64,000 bases of DNA, from positions 5,076,001-5,140,000 of the forward strand of contig OY855916.1 of assembly GCA_963693305.1 (NCBI GenBank), written 5' to 3'. This document shows, piece after piece, positions 53,531 to 64,000 of this stretch (its first letter is position 1; each line of letters opens with the position of its first letter). The translations under genes were made by a program, and so were the position numbers. The stretch comes from Meandrina meandrites (taxonomy: Eukaryota > Cnidaria > Anthozoa > Scleractinia > Meandrinidae). The notes under the pieces were generated by a model, which worked only from the letters and a program-made list of their open reading frames with translations, was not told where the DNA came from and searched no databases.

Positions 53531-54457
53531 AATACCAATAGCCTGTCTCTATCATGATATAAACATTCACATAATATGTGACTGTATGTACACCCGAACG
53601 CCTGGAACATGCTATGTCCAGAGGAAAAATTATACTATCTCAACATAACAAGGTCCCTGTTCACAGGAGCAAGCTGCAGCTGAAGTCTTTCACTCTCTCC
53701 TCCTCCGAGGTCTCCAATAACAAAACGGGAGAAAAATCAAACGGGAAGAAAATAAATAGATTCTCCTTACGTTGACCGGGACTAAAAATCTGGAGGGATG
53801 GGGGGGGGGGGGGGGGGAGGGGGAATAACGAAATATAAGTTGAAAAGCCGTTTTACCGTCGGTTGCGTGACTTGCATCGATAAGCGTGAACTGTCAGACG
53901 TTGCGTGATTAAAGTTTGAAGGAATGTCAGACAACGTTTCGAACTGTCGCATCAGGGGATGAATGAAAAACTTCCCTTCTCTACAAAGACGCCACAGGCA
54001 CGTCCCCAACCCACGGCCCTCCGCCGGGTCGTCATACTTTTAAAAAATGGCGGCGAAAAGGACCTTGCGATAGCAACCACATGGCTTACATAGTGCATCA
54101 AATATGATCGCTCATACGTTTATGTAAAACTTTGATCACTATCAAAGATTATTTTGGGCCCAACAGGTATTATCAAATGTTTTTTGTTTTGTTTAATGCA
54201 AGCTGAGAATTGTTTACAAAACGACATGAATTTCGACTGTCTGAATCTCGATTCTTCCGCCCTTTGTGCCTGTAATTAAAGAAACAGTTTAAATGGACAG
54301 AACAGAGAAGAGATATACTCTGTTTTCATGACTATGTACACATGTCAGCTTTGCTTCAAAGGCGGCAGGATTCATTTGAAAGTATAATTTTTGCGTATTT
54401 ACACTGAAAACGATTCTACGAAGCACATTCTTTTGATGTCGTAGTCTTGTCGCCAGT
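53530..54457. promoter_or_regulatory. Upstream region of the P450 gene
   Basis: Contains a poly(G) tract (about 53799-53825), a poorly defined AT-rich segment, and AAAATGGCGGCG at 54042-54053, which resembles the YY1-type site common at animal promoters. A TATA box is not obvious. The transcription start was not located. Confidence 0.3.
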
Positions 54458-57400
54458 ATGTCAGACGCTTTGTCTTTTAGTATATTTTCGAGCTTTTCGC
54501 AGCTATTAAGCTTTCCAATTTCCACATGGCTGTTGGTTTTCGCTTCCTTAATTGTCGTTTGTTTTGCACATTTCTTAATAACGAGCATTGTTTTGATGTG
54601 CAAGTCTTACAACGGAATAAAGCAGTTCTGTGGACCACCGACACATTGGCTGAAAGGCCATGTTAACAGGGTAAGTACAGTACATTCTGTTGTTGCTTAT
54701 AACAAAAATCTTTTCTTAATGAATTGAGATCCTGCAAGGAAAAGGACTAAAATGCCCAAAATGATTGTGCGATTATTGTGAAAGGGGCAAAAAACTGCTA
54801 GCAGAAATTGGTTTTTATTTTTGAATTCCAAGACTGTAAGTTCGAAATATTTTCTGTGCATTCTTAGACTGGCGACTGGCGGAGTCTGGAATTGTTTTCA
54901 AGAAAAACAGTGGTGGACTCTCATCTTGCTGTAGAACACAGATAAATGCAGTGTAATTAAAGAAGTAGCTTGCTTTTGCTTTTAAGGTTTTTTTGAATTA
55001 TTTAAATAAGTTAACGCGTGCTCTTTTTAAACCCGGAAATTCCAACTCTGCCATGCTAACAAGACAACAAATTTAGATGATTTGAATAGATATTGGCTGT
55101 TGTTTTTAAACAGGAAATAGTAAATTCCGATCAGTTAAAATATTTCACTCATCAATTGAAGGTAATCAATCCTCAAAGATTAGAATATTGTAAATAATTA
55201 CTAAATTTCACACTTTGGGCATCATTTGTATGAAAGGGATGAATTATAACATTTCTTTAAAACACTTCCATTAAAAACTTGAATAATTTTACTGGCTTCC
55301 TTCTGTAAATGGACGTTCTCGAGTGTTTAGATATAGATTCAATTCACAACATCCATAAAATATATCATGAAAAATTCTCTGAGTAATGGCACCTGCATGC
55401 TTGTTCAAATAATTGGCTAGTACTATTAAAAACCCAAAACAACGAAACAAACCCAGCCAAAACCAAATAAAACGGAACAAGATTGCAGTTAGCTTGCGGT
55501 TAATTTTTACCCCAGTTTGCTTGCAGTTAGCTTTTACCCCAGTTTGCTTGCAGTTAGCTTTTACCCCAGTTTGCTTGCAGTTAGCTTTTACCCCGTTTGC
55601 TTGCGTCTAGCCTTTGTTTGTTGGTTAGGGCAGTACTCTATATATTTGTTTCATTTTGTTTCGTTTCTGTGGTTTTGCCGTTTTGTTTTCACAGTTTGGT
55701 TAAGTTTTGTTTCATTTTGGGTTTTAGTACATGCCCAAATAATGTTATGTCCACCTGGCCCCAGTTGTTCAAAGGGTTGATAATGCTATCGACCAGATAA
55801 ATCACTGTACAGTGAATGGCATAGTTTGTTTTGCCAACACATTTCCACAGGATAGGGTGATAGCGAGATTACTAATGGTGTGGGTGGGGACAGGAGGGTG
55901 GGAGCCCGGGAGAAGAGAGGGCCGGCAGCAGCAGTCCCGAGGTAGCGGAAACCGGGCGAAATTGAGAACATTTTGTTATATTTCCCAATAGAAATGGGAC
56001 AAAGAGGAGGGAGCCACTATGGAAAGGAGCGGGAGGTGGGAGTAAAAGGTATGGGAAGCAGGAGTTGAAGATATGGGAAGTGGGAGCTTCAGACCCCCCT
56101 GTCCCTCCCCACAATGGTGCTGGGAGCCAGGAGAAAATATGCAATGTTGCAAAAAAATTGCATATTTTCTCCATATATTTGCATATTTTTGCAAATAGAA
56201 AAAGCATTGAGAGGCAAGAGCTACTTATAAAGGAAGGAGCAGGAACCAGGTATATGGGAAGAGGGAAGTTCAGTGACACCCCGTACACCCCCTCCCCCAT
56301 TTTGGAGTTATTTTCCAGTTGGACTAATTAAGATGACTTTTACCTCCTTTCGCTTTGTTCACTTCAAAGGCAACCTTTGATGGTAATGGCTTGAATTTCC
56401 ATGTGAAATGTGCCACACAGTATAAAACAGCATATCCTTTGTGGTTTGGTCCTCTGCGTTCAGCTCTTGTCCTTTGCCACCCAGACACTATAAAAACTGT
56501 GCTGTCCAGCCATGCACCAAAGGAGGAATTTGTCTACAGCCTTGTTGTGCCCTTCACTGGTGAGACAAATTTTGATATTTGATCTGTTGCTCTGAAGCCT
56601 CTAAAGTTAAAAGGACCATGTGAAAGTTCTGGTGGGGTGGGGGGGGGGGGAACTCCCATATGAAAAGATGAGGGTGTTATGGAAGTGCCTCTGTGGGGTG
56701 AAAGTCTCCAAGAGGGATCAGAGTTCTTTACTAGTCTGACATCAGTGGAGTGGGGGATAATCGGGGCAGGACCCTGGGAGTAAAAAGGGCCGCCCACTAC
56801 CTCTTGGAACGAGTTACTTCATTGGTTCTCAAAACAATAGATAACAGGTCATAACAATGCCCCCAGCCCTGAATAACAATAGAGGTAGTGTTAACAGCGG
56901 GCAAATGAAAATAGAGGTTTCAGAGAGGTAGTGTTTTACTGAGTAAAAAGGGTGAAGAGTTTGTGGGAGGTGTGAAAAGAGAGGGTGGGAAGTGGGAGGA
57001 AAAGGTTAAGTTTTTGCAATATCATGTAATATGTTGCAAATAATTATAGAAAAAGCACAAATAATGAGGAGGTCACTGTAAGAATTGGGAACCATTATAT
57101 GGTATGGGAAGTTCAGAACCCACTCACTTTATCCTCTCACCCCTCCCCTCCCACTGACCAACTCCCATCAGTTCACAGTCATGCAAACAAGCTGCAAGTG
57201 TGTAATTATTATAGATATCCGTAATTAAAATGACTGGCTTTATTATACAGGACAAAATTACTGAATTTTTATTGGTTTTTAGTAGCCTGTGTAGTACAGC
57301 CGCCCCTTCCCTAAAAAAAATAGGGAAAGGAGCGTCTGTGATTTGCCGTTGATAATCATGTTCCGGAGCACGTGACTTTTTCTGGAAATTATGTTTAGAA

Positions 57401-60400
57401 AATGATCTGATTGGCTCTTCAATCAAAACGTGTTTTGATTGGCTTTAATTTTTGCAGGTGTGCTGATTTCAAATCTACATTTGAATCATGTGGTGCCAGA
57501 ATGTAACACAATGAACAACTGTCAAGGGAAGTAATACCCCGGGGTAAAACCTAACCATCGAGCTCAACAGACAAAACGCTTGATCAAATGCAAGCAAGAA
57601 GCTTAACCTTGACAACAAAGAATGTCTTTCTAAAACCAACCTTTTAGCTTTCTCAAAGTAAAGCTAGAACACTCTCTGGTGAAGCCAGACAAAGATAAAT
57701 GTGTCATCTGTGATATGATCAATACAGCGCGGCATCACAAACATTTAAAAATGCAGGTAATCAACATTTTTACAGAATATTTCAGACCTTCAACTTCCAG
57801 AGTGAACACTTTGAGAGCTTAAAGCATACCTTGCAAAAAGAAATGAGTCAAAACAAAACCACACTAGCAAAACATGTGGCAAATATGAAATTACAGAGCT
57901 AGAGGTGTCAAACTCCACAAACAGGAAACCTAATACCTCTAGACATTTGCAAGGCCACAGTCTTACTGTGGTGGCTCTATTCAACTTATACTGCCTCCAA
58001 ATAATACGACATAGTGCCCAAGTGAGAAGGAAAAGGGCAAAAGACTGAATTAAATATAATACGACAAATGTACAGATGTCACGAACATAGGAGTTGTGTA
58101 GGCCTGTCACCTCTGGCTGTCACCTCCATTTTACAATATGATAATTTATGTGAAATTTAAATTAAGAACAGCAGGATACTGGAACACAATTAACGACGGC
58201 GCAACACAGACATCCCTTCCCCGATTTTTTTGAGGGGAGCAGGATGGCTGTGCACAGGCTAGTTTTTAGGGGCATCCTTCACTATTCTTTATTGTTGAAT
58301 ACAGAGCAACTGTGGAACTTCATAACAAATTATTATCTAACGATGTCTGAACATTGTTCATTGCATATACAAATTTTTATATTTTGATACTGATTTCTAA
58401 ACAGCCAAATTACATTTTCACATTGGGAGCTTGGGCTGCCTGTTGTGGCTTTGTTAATCCTCCATTTTACTCAGATGTTTAAAAAATCAAATTTGGAGCA
58501 AATTTTAACTAGACCAATTTAAATTAGTACAAACAAGACATCTGTTAAATGTTAAAATTATAAACCCTTAACTTTAATTTAATAATAGCCATTGAGTATT
58601 TGAATTGGATAAATTTTAATTAAACACACCTGAATTAATAGGGAATAGCCTGACCATTGTGAATGGAAAACGATGGCTGCAAATGAGGAAGCTTTTGACA
58701 CCAGCTTTTCATGCAGAGATCTTGAAGCCGTACACAAAATTATTCCAAGAGTCCACCAGAACCTTACTGGTAAGTAGCTTTGGGGAAGGTGGATTTGCTG
58801 TTCAAGTAATATAACACATGCAATCACATCTTAACATATACATAGGGAATGGAGGACTGCTGTATTTAGAGGAACACGGAATGACAGAATGGTGGGATAT
58901 CCCCCTAAATTCTTTTATTTTAGTATATTATGTCATTTAGAATAATTCACCATTCCATCTTTTAGAATATACTACCATTTTGTCTTTTAATAAAATTAAT
59001 ATATATTTCTTATATTTACTAACTATTGTGCTACTGGGTGCACCCCACATACCAGTTGGATACCTAGTGGTGAAAAGGGGGCAGGGGGCTACTTAAAATA
59101 TTTTATACGAGTAGGCTCCACCTCAAGGGCACTCCTAATACTCTTATTATACATGTACCATTTTTGGCAGGAAAAGTTATATGACATTCTAATCATATTA
59201 GCCCTGAGCTTATACAATTTCGTAAGGGGTTTTAGGTGGGCTAAAAAATGGAGGGGCTTATATCCAGGTGGCGGGGGGGGGGGGGGGGGGGGTCTTATAA
59301 GTGGAATAAGTGGATGGGGGCTGGGGTGTTTTATAAGTAGAATAAAATAATGTTTTTAGAGAAAATTGTACCCCTTTGGCATACAGCATGCCTTTCCTAA
59401 ACAGTTTGCTTGAATAACCAACCTCAATCCCTTTGAAATATATTTTATTAGAATCAGCTATTTGATGCATCTGCTTGAGATATTTTATAATTCCTTTTAA
59501 AACCTAACTGACAGTTTCCTCTTTCCTTTTCTTAACACCAACTTGTGAAATCCCTGCCCTTTTAAATACCACCAGCCTGTAATGGTACCCCTTTTGGACA
59601 GAGCTGCTTCATATTAGACCTGCATAAAATCAGTTAAGTTTATTATATTGAAAGCCTCAGTTTCTTTTTAGGCCAACTTGCAATGCTCAATACTGTAAAT
59701 TTCTTATTTTTTAACTTGCATGTTTTTATAACGTTTTGTGTGGATCGAATATAAATAATAAAACATAAATTGAATGAAACTTACAAGAGGGGGCTGCAAG
59801 TTGAAATTGTTACAAGATTCCTAGAGAAACAAAGCTGTTTTCTAAAGTGTGTTGAGTGCCATACTGGGAGTTTAAACTTGACCTTTAATTTGTTACAGGA
59901 CAAATGGTCTCAACACCCAGATAAAATGGAATGCTTTCATGATATTGGCTTGATGGCACTTGACTCCACACTGAAATGTGCCTTTAGCTTTAACAGTAAC
60001 TGCCAAACAAATGTGTGAGTATATTTCCCAAGGACTGAAAAGTGATTTTAAAAGTCCTGGAAGGTAAATGCTTTGGAATTTTGGGTGGGGTTGTGCATGT
60101 CATCCATCTTCAATTAACATTTGCTTTTTGCTTCGGTGCAGTGAACTGCAAATGGTACAAACTATGCAGGAGTCTTCATTTTCCATAGTATTATTTCTAC
60201 GTTTTAAATTAAAGTGATTATAATTATTAACTTTTTTGGTAAGAAATGACATCTAGAATTTGAGCCAAAACATATTGGATCATGTTTACTGTAGGTAGTC
60301 TCGGTCGACACATCGGTCGATATGTCGGTCGAGTCTCGGTCGACTCTCGATCGATAGTCGGTCGATAGTCGACCGATAGTCGATCGATAGTTGGTAGATA

Positions 60401-63400
60401 TGTCGGTCGAGGTGTATGTCGGCCGATACTTGTTTTAGTTCACCGATACTTCACCGATACCTTGCCGACACTCCACCGACATTTCGCCGATACTTCGCCG
60501 ATACTTTGCCGATACTTCACCAACAGTCGGTCGCTACATCGGTCGATAGTCGGTCGACTCTCGACCGAGCATCGGTCAAGAGTCTGCTCGCATACCGACC
60601 GAGTATCGACCTACTATCGACCGATACATCGACCGAGTCGGGAAAAAAGTCGAGAAAAAAGTCGGGAAAAAAGTCGAGAAAAAAGTCGGGAAAAAAGTCG
60701 AGAAAAAAGTCGAGAAAAAAGTCGGGAAAAAAGTCGAGAAAAAAGTCGAGAAAAAAGTCGGAAAAAAAGTCGAGAAAAAAGTCAAGAAAAAAGTCGGGAA
60801 AAATAAAAATTGATTGGAAATTTTCCATGGCACTAACTGGGCTCCGTAACAGATGGCCAATCTCTGCTAGATGTACAAGTTCGAGGGATCATGCTCTGCG
60901 ACAGAAACAAACAACAAAACGCCAAGAAATGCGGCTTATCTTCAAACTAGGCAACAGTCTGCCACGGGAATGGAATTTAGACTTCTAATACATTCAGGTC
61001 GACACACGATACACGACCGACAGTTGGCCGATATATCACCGACAGTTTACCGATATATGACCGACACTTGACCGATATACCACCGACACATGACCGATAC
61101 TTGGTCGCGAACCGACAACGAAATATCGACCGACAGTCAGTCGCTACATCGGTCGACAGTCGGTCGACTCTCGACCGAGTATCCGTCATGAGTTGCTCGA
61201 TATGTCGGTCGACTATCGACCGACTATTGATCGAGAGTCGACCGCGAGTCGACCGAGACTTGACCGACATATCGACCGACGTATCGGCCGATGTGTCGAC
61301 CGAGACTACCTACAGTAAACATGATCCAACATATTTTGTATCATGGGATACTCAAGGACCGGTGTGTGACATTTGCAGACTGCAGACTGCTTGCAGTTAG
61401 TTTTCTCTGCCGTTTGCTTGCGGTTAGCCTTCACTGCAGTCTGCTTGCGGTTAGCTGTTCTTTGGCTGTTTGGGGTAACACTAGTTTGCTCTGTAAATGG
61501 CTAAAAAGCAATCATAGTTTGCAGTCTGTGGTCTGCAGTCTGCAGCCTGCAAATGTCAGACACCGCTCAAGGACAGCTTTGCAGAGATTCCAACCCCATG
61601 GGTGCGGCATAGGCATGCCCACAAGCGCCACACATACCTCTGAGATGCCATTTCCTGCAGTTTGAGATCACAGTCAATAGAAAACAGTGGAGTTTTTAAC
61701 AGGCAGTCATAAAGCTAAGGCCTGCAGAATAAACCCAAACCTTCACACAAGGTCGAGGCAATCCAGTGCATTCAACTGCACCCGAAATTACCACAAGCTC
61801 ATGCTAGGATGTCCAACAGGTAAAAAAAAATGCTGAAAAACCACAGAAAAAAAGCAAAGAATTGTGCTAAAAAAGCTGGCTAATCAGAGAAAACATTTTC
61901 TTTCATAATTTGGCTAGGGAGAGTTTTAAAAACCGGAAGAATTTTAAGTGAAAATGGGAGGCCAGAAATATTCACCGAAAACGGGAGGTTTCCAGCCAAA
62001 ACTGAAGGGTTAGAATCTCTGGTTCTGAAAAGAAACTCAGACATGAAAAATATTTGCATTTTGTTTTTTTGTTGGGCAGGAAATTTAACTTTGCTGAAGA
62101 GAAATTCCTCTTCTTTGCAGGAATCAGGATACTTTTACAAGAAGTGTCACAGAAATCTCCAAAGCACTGATAAAAAGACTTATGTGAGTGTTATGTTCAA
62201 CAAATTTAATTTGAGTCACTGAGGATCAGGACATTAAAATGCTGATCCGAAATAAGTTTTATTAAAAAACGTACACCAGTTATTATTTTTTGCTAAAAAT
62301 GTACATTTTTTGTCATATTCATCAGTTTCCATGCTATACAGATGAACAAATTGGCCTTTATGTGATTATAACATATTCAGCTACTAGCAAGCCACCACCC
62401 CTCATGTAAGGATGGGGCCAGTGCATTACCCTTTCCTTTTTTTGTGAAAATTGGCCATATTTGATCACTCCCTATCTCACCAACGTGCACCCCACCATAT
62501 ATTTGAGCAACAAGGGCCCAGCTTCACTCTGCCCCTCCCCCCTCCGTCAACCCCCCTTTTCAAGCATGAAAAGGACCCATCTTCACTTCCCCTTCTGCGC
62601 ACCACTGGGTATGGCACTACACCACTAATGACTCCTGTCAGACTTGAGACTTTCTGCTTTCTACACTAAGTAGAGAGGTTAGTAGATAAATATGCAAGTG
62701 CTTGACATGTAAAATTTCATTGTGTTAGTTCTTTTTTCCTGTCAAGAGGTGGTTCCAGTTAATGAAGTCTTTGATCCTCCATTTTCAATAACAAGTAAAG
62801 TTTTTCTTAGGCAGGACACTATACTCTGGTAGTGGCTCTCTCGACCCAGGTGTATCAAATTAATACCCTCTGGTTATTAGCCCCCTCCCCTCCCTACCTG
62901 GATATAAGACCCCCTCTGCTGGATGACAGTACTGAACATGGCTAAATGTTGCTTTATTATGACTTTTTAACTTAAAATGTATTTCAATCAACACTGCGGT
63001 GGCTCGTTTCGAAACTGTTTTTATTCCACTTATAAGCCCCCCCCTCCCCCCTCCCCAGATATAAGCCCCTCCGTTTATAACACCACTCAAAATCCCTTAC
63101 TAAGTTGTATAAGCCCAGAGAGTCTGTATTTGTCGCACACCGAGGTATTTGGGGAATTTAATACTGGGGTAACTGTGTGAAGGACTAGCATCCAATATAA
63201 GGGGGAAGTAGAAATACTCCTAGTCACTTCATGCTATGTCATAAGTTCCAGCCTAATGGGCCTCTTGGCCCAAATGCACACTGTGTCTAATGATGTCAAA
63301 ATGACATTTAAGAATGCTACCATTATTGCTAACAAATAATGTGCATGTACCCTGTTTTTAGTACTCCCATTCTACACCCGGATTGGATTTTCCGATGGAC

Positions 63401-63899
63401 AAATGTTGGGAGAAAGTTTTATCGCAACTGTGCTGCAGCTCATCGCAAGGCTGAGGAAATAATAAGAAAGAGGCGAAAAGCTCTACAAGAAAATGTATGA
63501 AAACTAGTGGCTATGATGATGGGTACTATTAATAGAAGTTAAAAACTTCGTGGGCGAAGTCTTGGGTTTGGTAATTCATTTTGGAAAAGTGTTAACTATA
63601 AATGCCAAAATCCTTCAAAAATCCAGACATTTGAGGCTTTGCCCTTCATCAGTGGACAATGTCCGTTTGAAATGCGACATTCTACTTGTTATTGTTATTG
63701 GTTTGATATACATGTATAAATGTGCTATTCAAGTTGTATGACAGATTAATTCCATTGACTTGCTCTGAAGCTTTTATGTTTAGTTATTTGATCTGAGAAG
63801 AAATGTAACTGTGTTTTGCAATAACAAATGTAGGGGTTGGAAGACAAACGTAGGAGGAAGAAGCATCTGGATATGGTTGATATTGTTCTTGCAGCCAAG
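54458..63899 (+). CDS. Cytochrome P450 family 4-like, 5' part (exons 1-7)
   Basis: Exons 54458-54670, 56370-56559, 58642-58769, 59899-60014, 62121-62183, 63362-63494 and 63834-63899, all GT-AG and in perfect phase (about 303 codons). The N-terminus is a membrane anchor (about residues 20-48, ISTWLLVFASLIVVCFAHFL). Exon 2 has YPLWFGPLRSALVLCHPDTI, exon 3 GKRWLQMRKLLTPAFHAEIL (the WxxxRKLLTPAFH of helix C), exon 4 DIGLMALDSTLKCAFSFNSN, exon 6 HPDWIFRWTNVGRKFYRNC, exon 7 HLDMVDIVLAAK. These follow CYP4 order: monooxygenases of fatty acids and related lipids on the ER membrane. The I-helix, ExxR and heme-cysteine motifs lie beyond the window. Confidence 0.88.
55421..55735. mobile_element. Inverted-repeat element with 27-bp tandem repeats
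   Basis: Ends of the type GTACTATTAAAAACCCAAAA and its rough complement bracket about four copies of a 27-bp unit (55510-55605, GTTTGCTTGCAGTTAGCTTT...). A related inverted-end element with ACTAAGACCCGAAAACGAAAC lies at about 41722-41868. Similar GCTTGCGGTTAGC units recur at 61390-61455. Confidence 0.5.
57283..58261. mobile_element. 979-bp hAT-like non-autonomous element
   Basis: Ends TAGCCTGTG and CACAGGCTA, with an exact 8-bp duplication GTTTTTAG at 57275-57282 and 58262-58269. It lies in intron 2 of the P450 gene. No transposase frame seen. Confidence 0.75.
59204..59470 (+). repeat. G-rich interspersed repeat (inverted partner at 62.86-63.12 kb)
   Basis: Contains GGAGGGGCTTATAT, a poly(G) run (about 59272-59292) and CTTATAAGTGGAATAA. 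The same blocks occur on the minus strand at 62860-63115. Repeats of the TTATAAG-GGGG type with G-quadruplex potential. Confidence 0.6.
60277..61327. mobile_element. 1051-bp TIR element made of TCGGTCGA repeats and a 12-bp satellite
   Basis: Exact 8-bp duplications AACATATT (60269-60276, 61328-61335) flank inverted ends GGATCATGTTTACTGTAGGT. Inside, 60296-60636 and 60997-61312 are dense arrays of TCGGTCGA / TCGACCGA / ATCGACCGAT words. At 60637-60803 there are about 14 copies of GTCG[AG]GAAAAAA. The middle (about 60805-60996) is unique. Non-coding; inserted in intron 4 of the P450 gene. Confidence 0.8.
62860..63115 (-). repeat. G-rich interspersed repeat, inverted copy
   Basis: The minus-strand reading matches 59204-59470 (GGAGGGGCTTATAT, CTTATAAGTGGAATAA). 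In P450 intron 5. Confidence 0.6.
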
Positions 63900-64000
63900 G
63901 TAAATTTAAACATTCAAAATTTGGTAGTTTTGTACAGTGAAATTTGAAGTACTATATTCCATAAAACGAGGGAATAAACTGCTTTTAGCTTTATACAGAA

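Noticed and set aside
55413..55780. Open frames with a 9-residue repeat (FTPVCLQLA)
   Set aside because: Produced by the 27-bp DNA tandem repeat in a P450 intron; both other frames are also open.
60416..60988. 190-codon frame with (K-K-S-R/G) repeats
   Set aside because: It is the translation of the 12-bp GTCGRGAAAAAA satellite and TCGGTCGA arrays. Opposite-strand frames are equally open, and it lies inside a TIR element in an intron.
1..64000. CRISPR arrays, bacterial operons, rRNA genes
   Set aside because: No regularly spaced direct repeats with unique spacers, no ribosome-binding-site-led gene strings and no rRNA motifs. The window is a eukaryotic nuclear sequence.

Overview
This is a stretch of nuclear DNA from an animal. 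It is AT-rich, has split genes with canonical GT/AG borders, and is packed with transposon remains. The gene content and repeat style (tRNA-derived SINEs, many short inverted-repeat elements, multicopy Pif1-like and RecQ-like helicase fragments) suggest an anthozoan cnidarian, most likely a stony coral or close relative. The taxon is an inference from style, not proven.

Layout. At 2.9-3.8 kb on the minus strand is an intact apolipoprotein L-like gene. From about 43 kb down to 5.4 kb, also on the minus strand, lies a tandemly duplicated multi-exon locus. Its modules, in transcript order, are: an N-terminal module I do not recognise; short acidic linker exons; a region that resembles the DBB/TIG domain of the adaptors Dof, BCAP (PIK3AP1) and BANK1; an ankyrin-type exon; a short helical exon; and another acidic exon. 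An upper copy (U) occupies 27.35-41.6 kb and a lower copy (L) 5.46-24.04 kb. A third ankyrin exon (M, 24.9-25.1 kb) sits between them. All exon phases I could follow are compatible, so the locus may be two or three tandem genes or one very long gene. Several exons are duplicated inside the copies, including an A/B exon pair that cannot all be spliced together in frame. A tandem array of promoter/first-exon-like units (42.8-45.2 kb, with another at 53.0-53.5 kb) lies upstream of U.

From 45 to 53 kb the DNA is mostly mobile: a TTAA-flanked element, a RecQ-like helicase fragment, and a broken PIF/Harbinger transposon whose Myb/SANT-like gene is interrupted by an internally deleted Harbinger-like element with TTA target-site duplications. 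From 54.46 kb to the right edge on the plus strand runs a family-4-like cytochrome P450 gene. Seven exons are visible in perfect phase; the 3' half with the heme-binding cysteine lies beyond the window. Its introns hold an 8-bp-TSD element built of TCGGTCGA-type repeats plus a 12-bp satellite, and a hAT-like element.

Other mobile DNA includes a 2.2-kb fold-back element enclosing a decayed Pif1-like helicase, a truncated L1/Tx1-type LINE, tRNA-derived SINEs, and many small elements with exact TIRs and TSDs. If the BCAP/BANK-like reading is right, the minus-strand locus encodes cytoplasmic signalling scaffolds. That would be interesting beside an ApoL-like gene, but no functional link is shown by the sequence.
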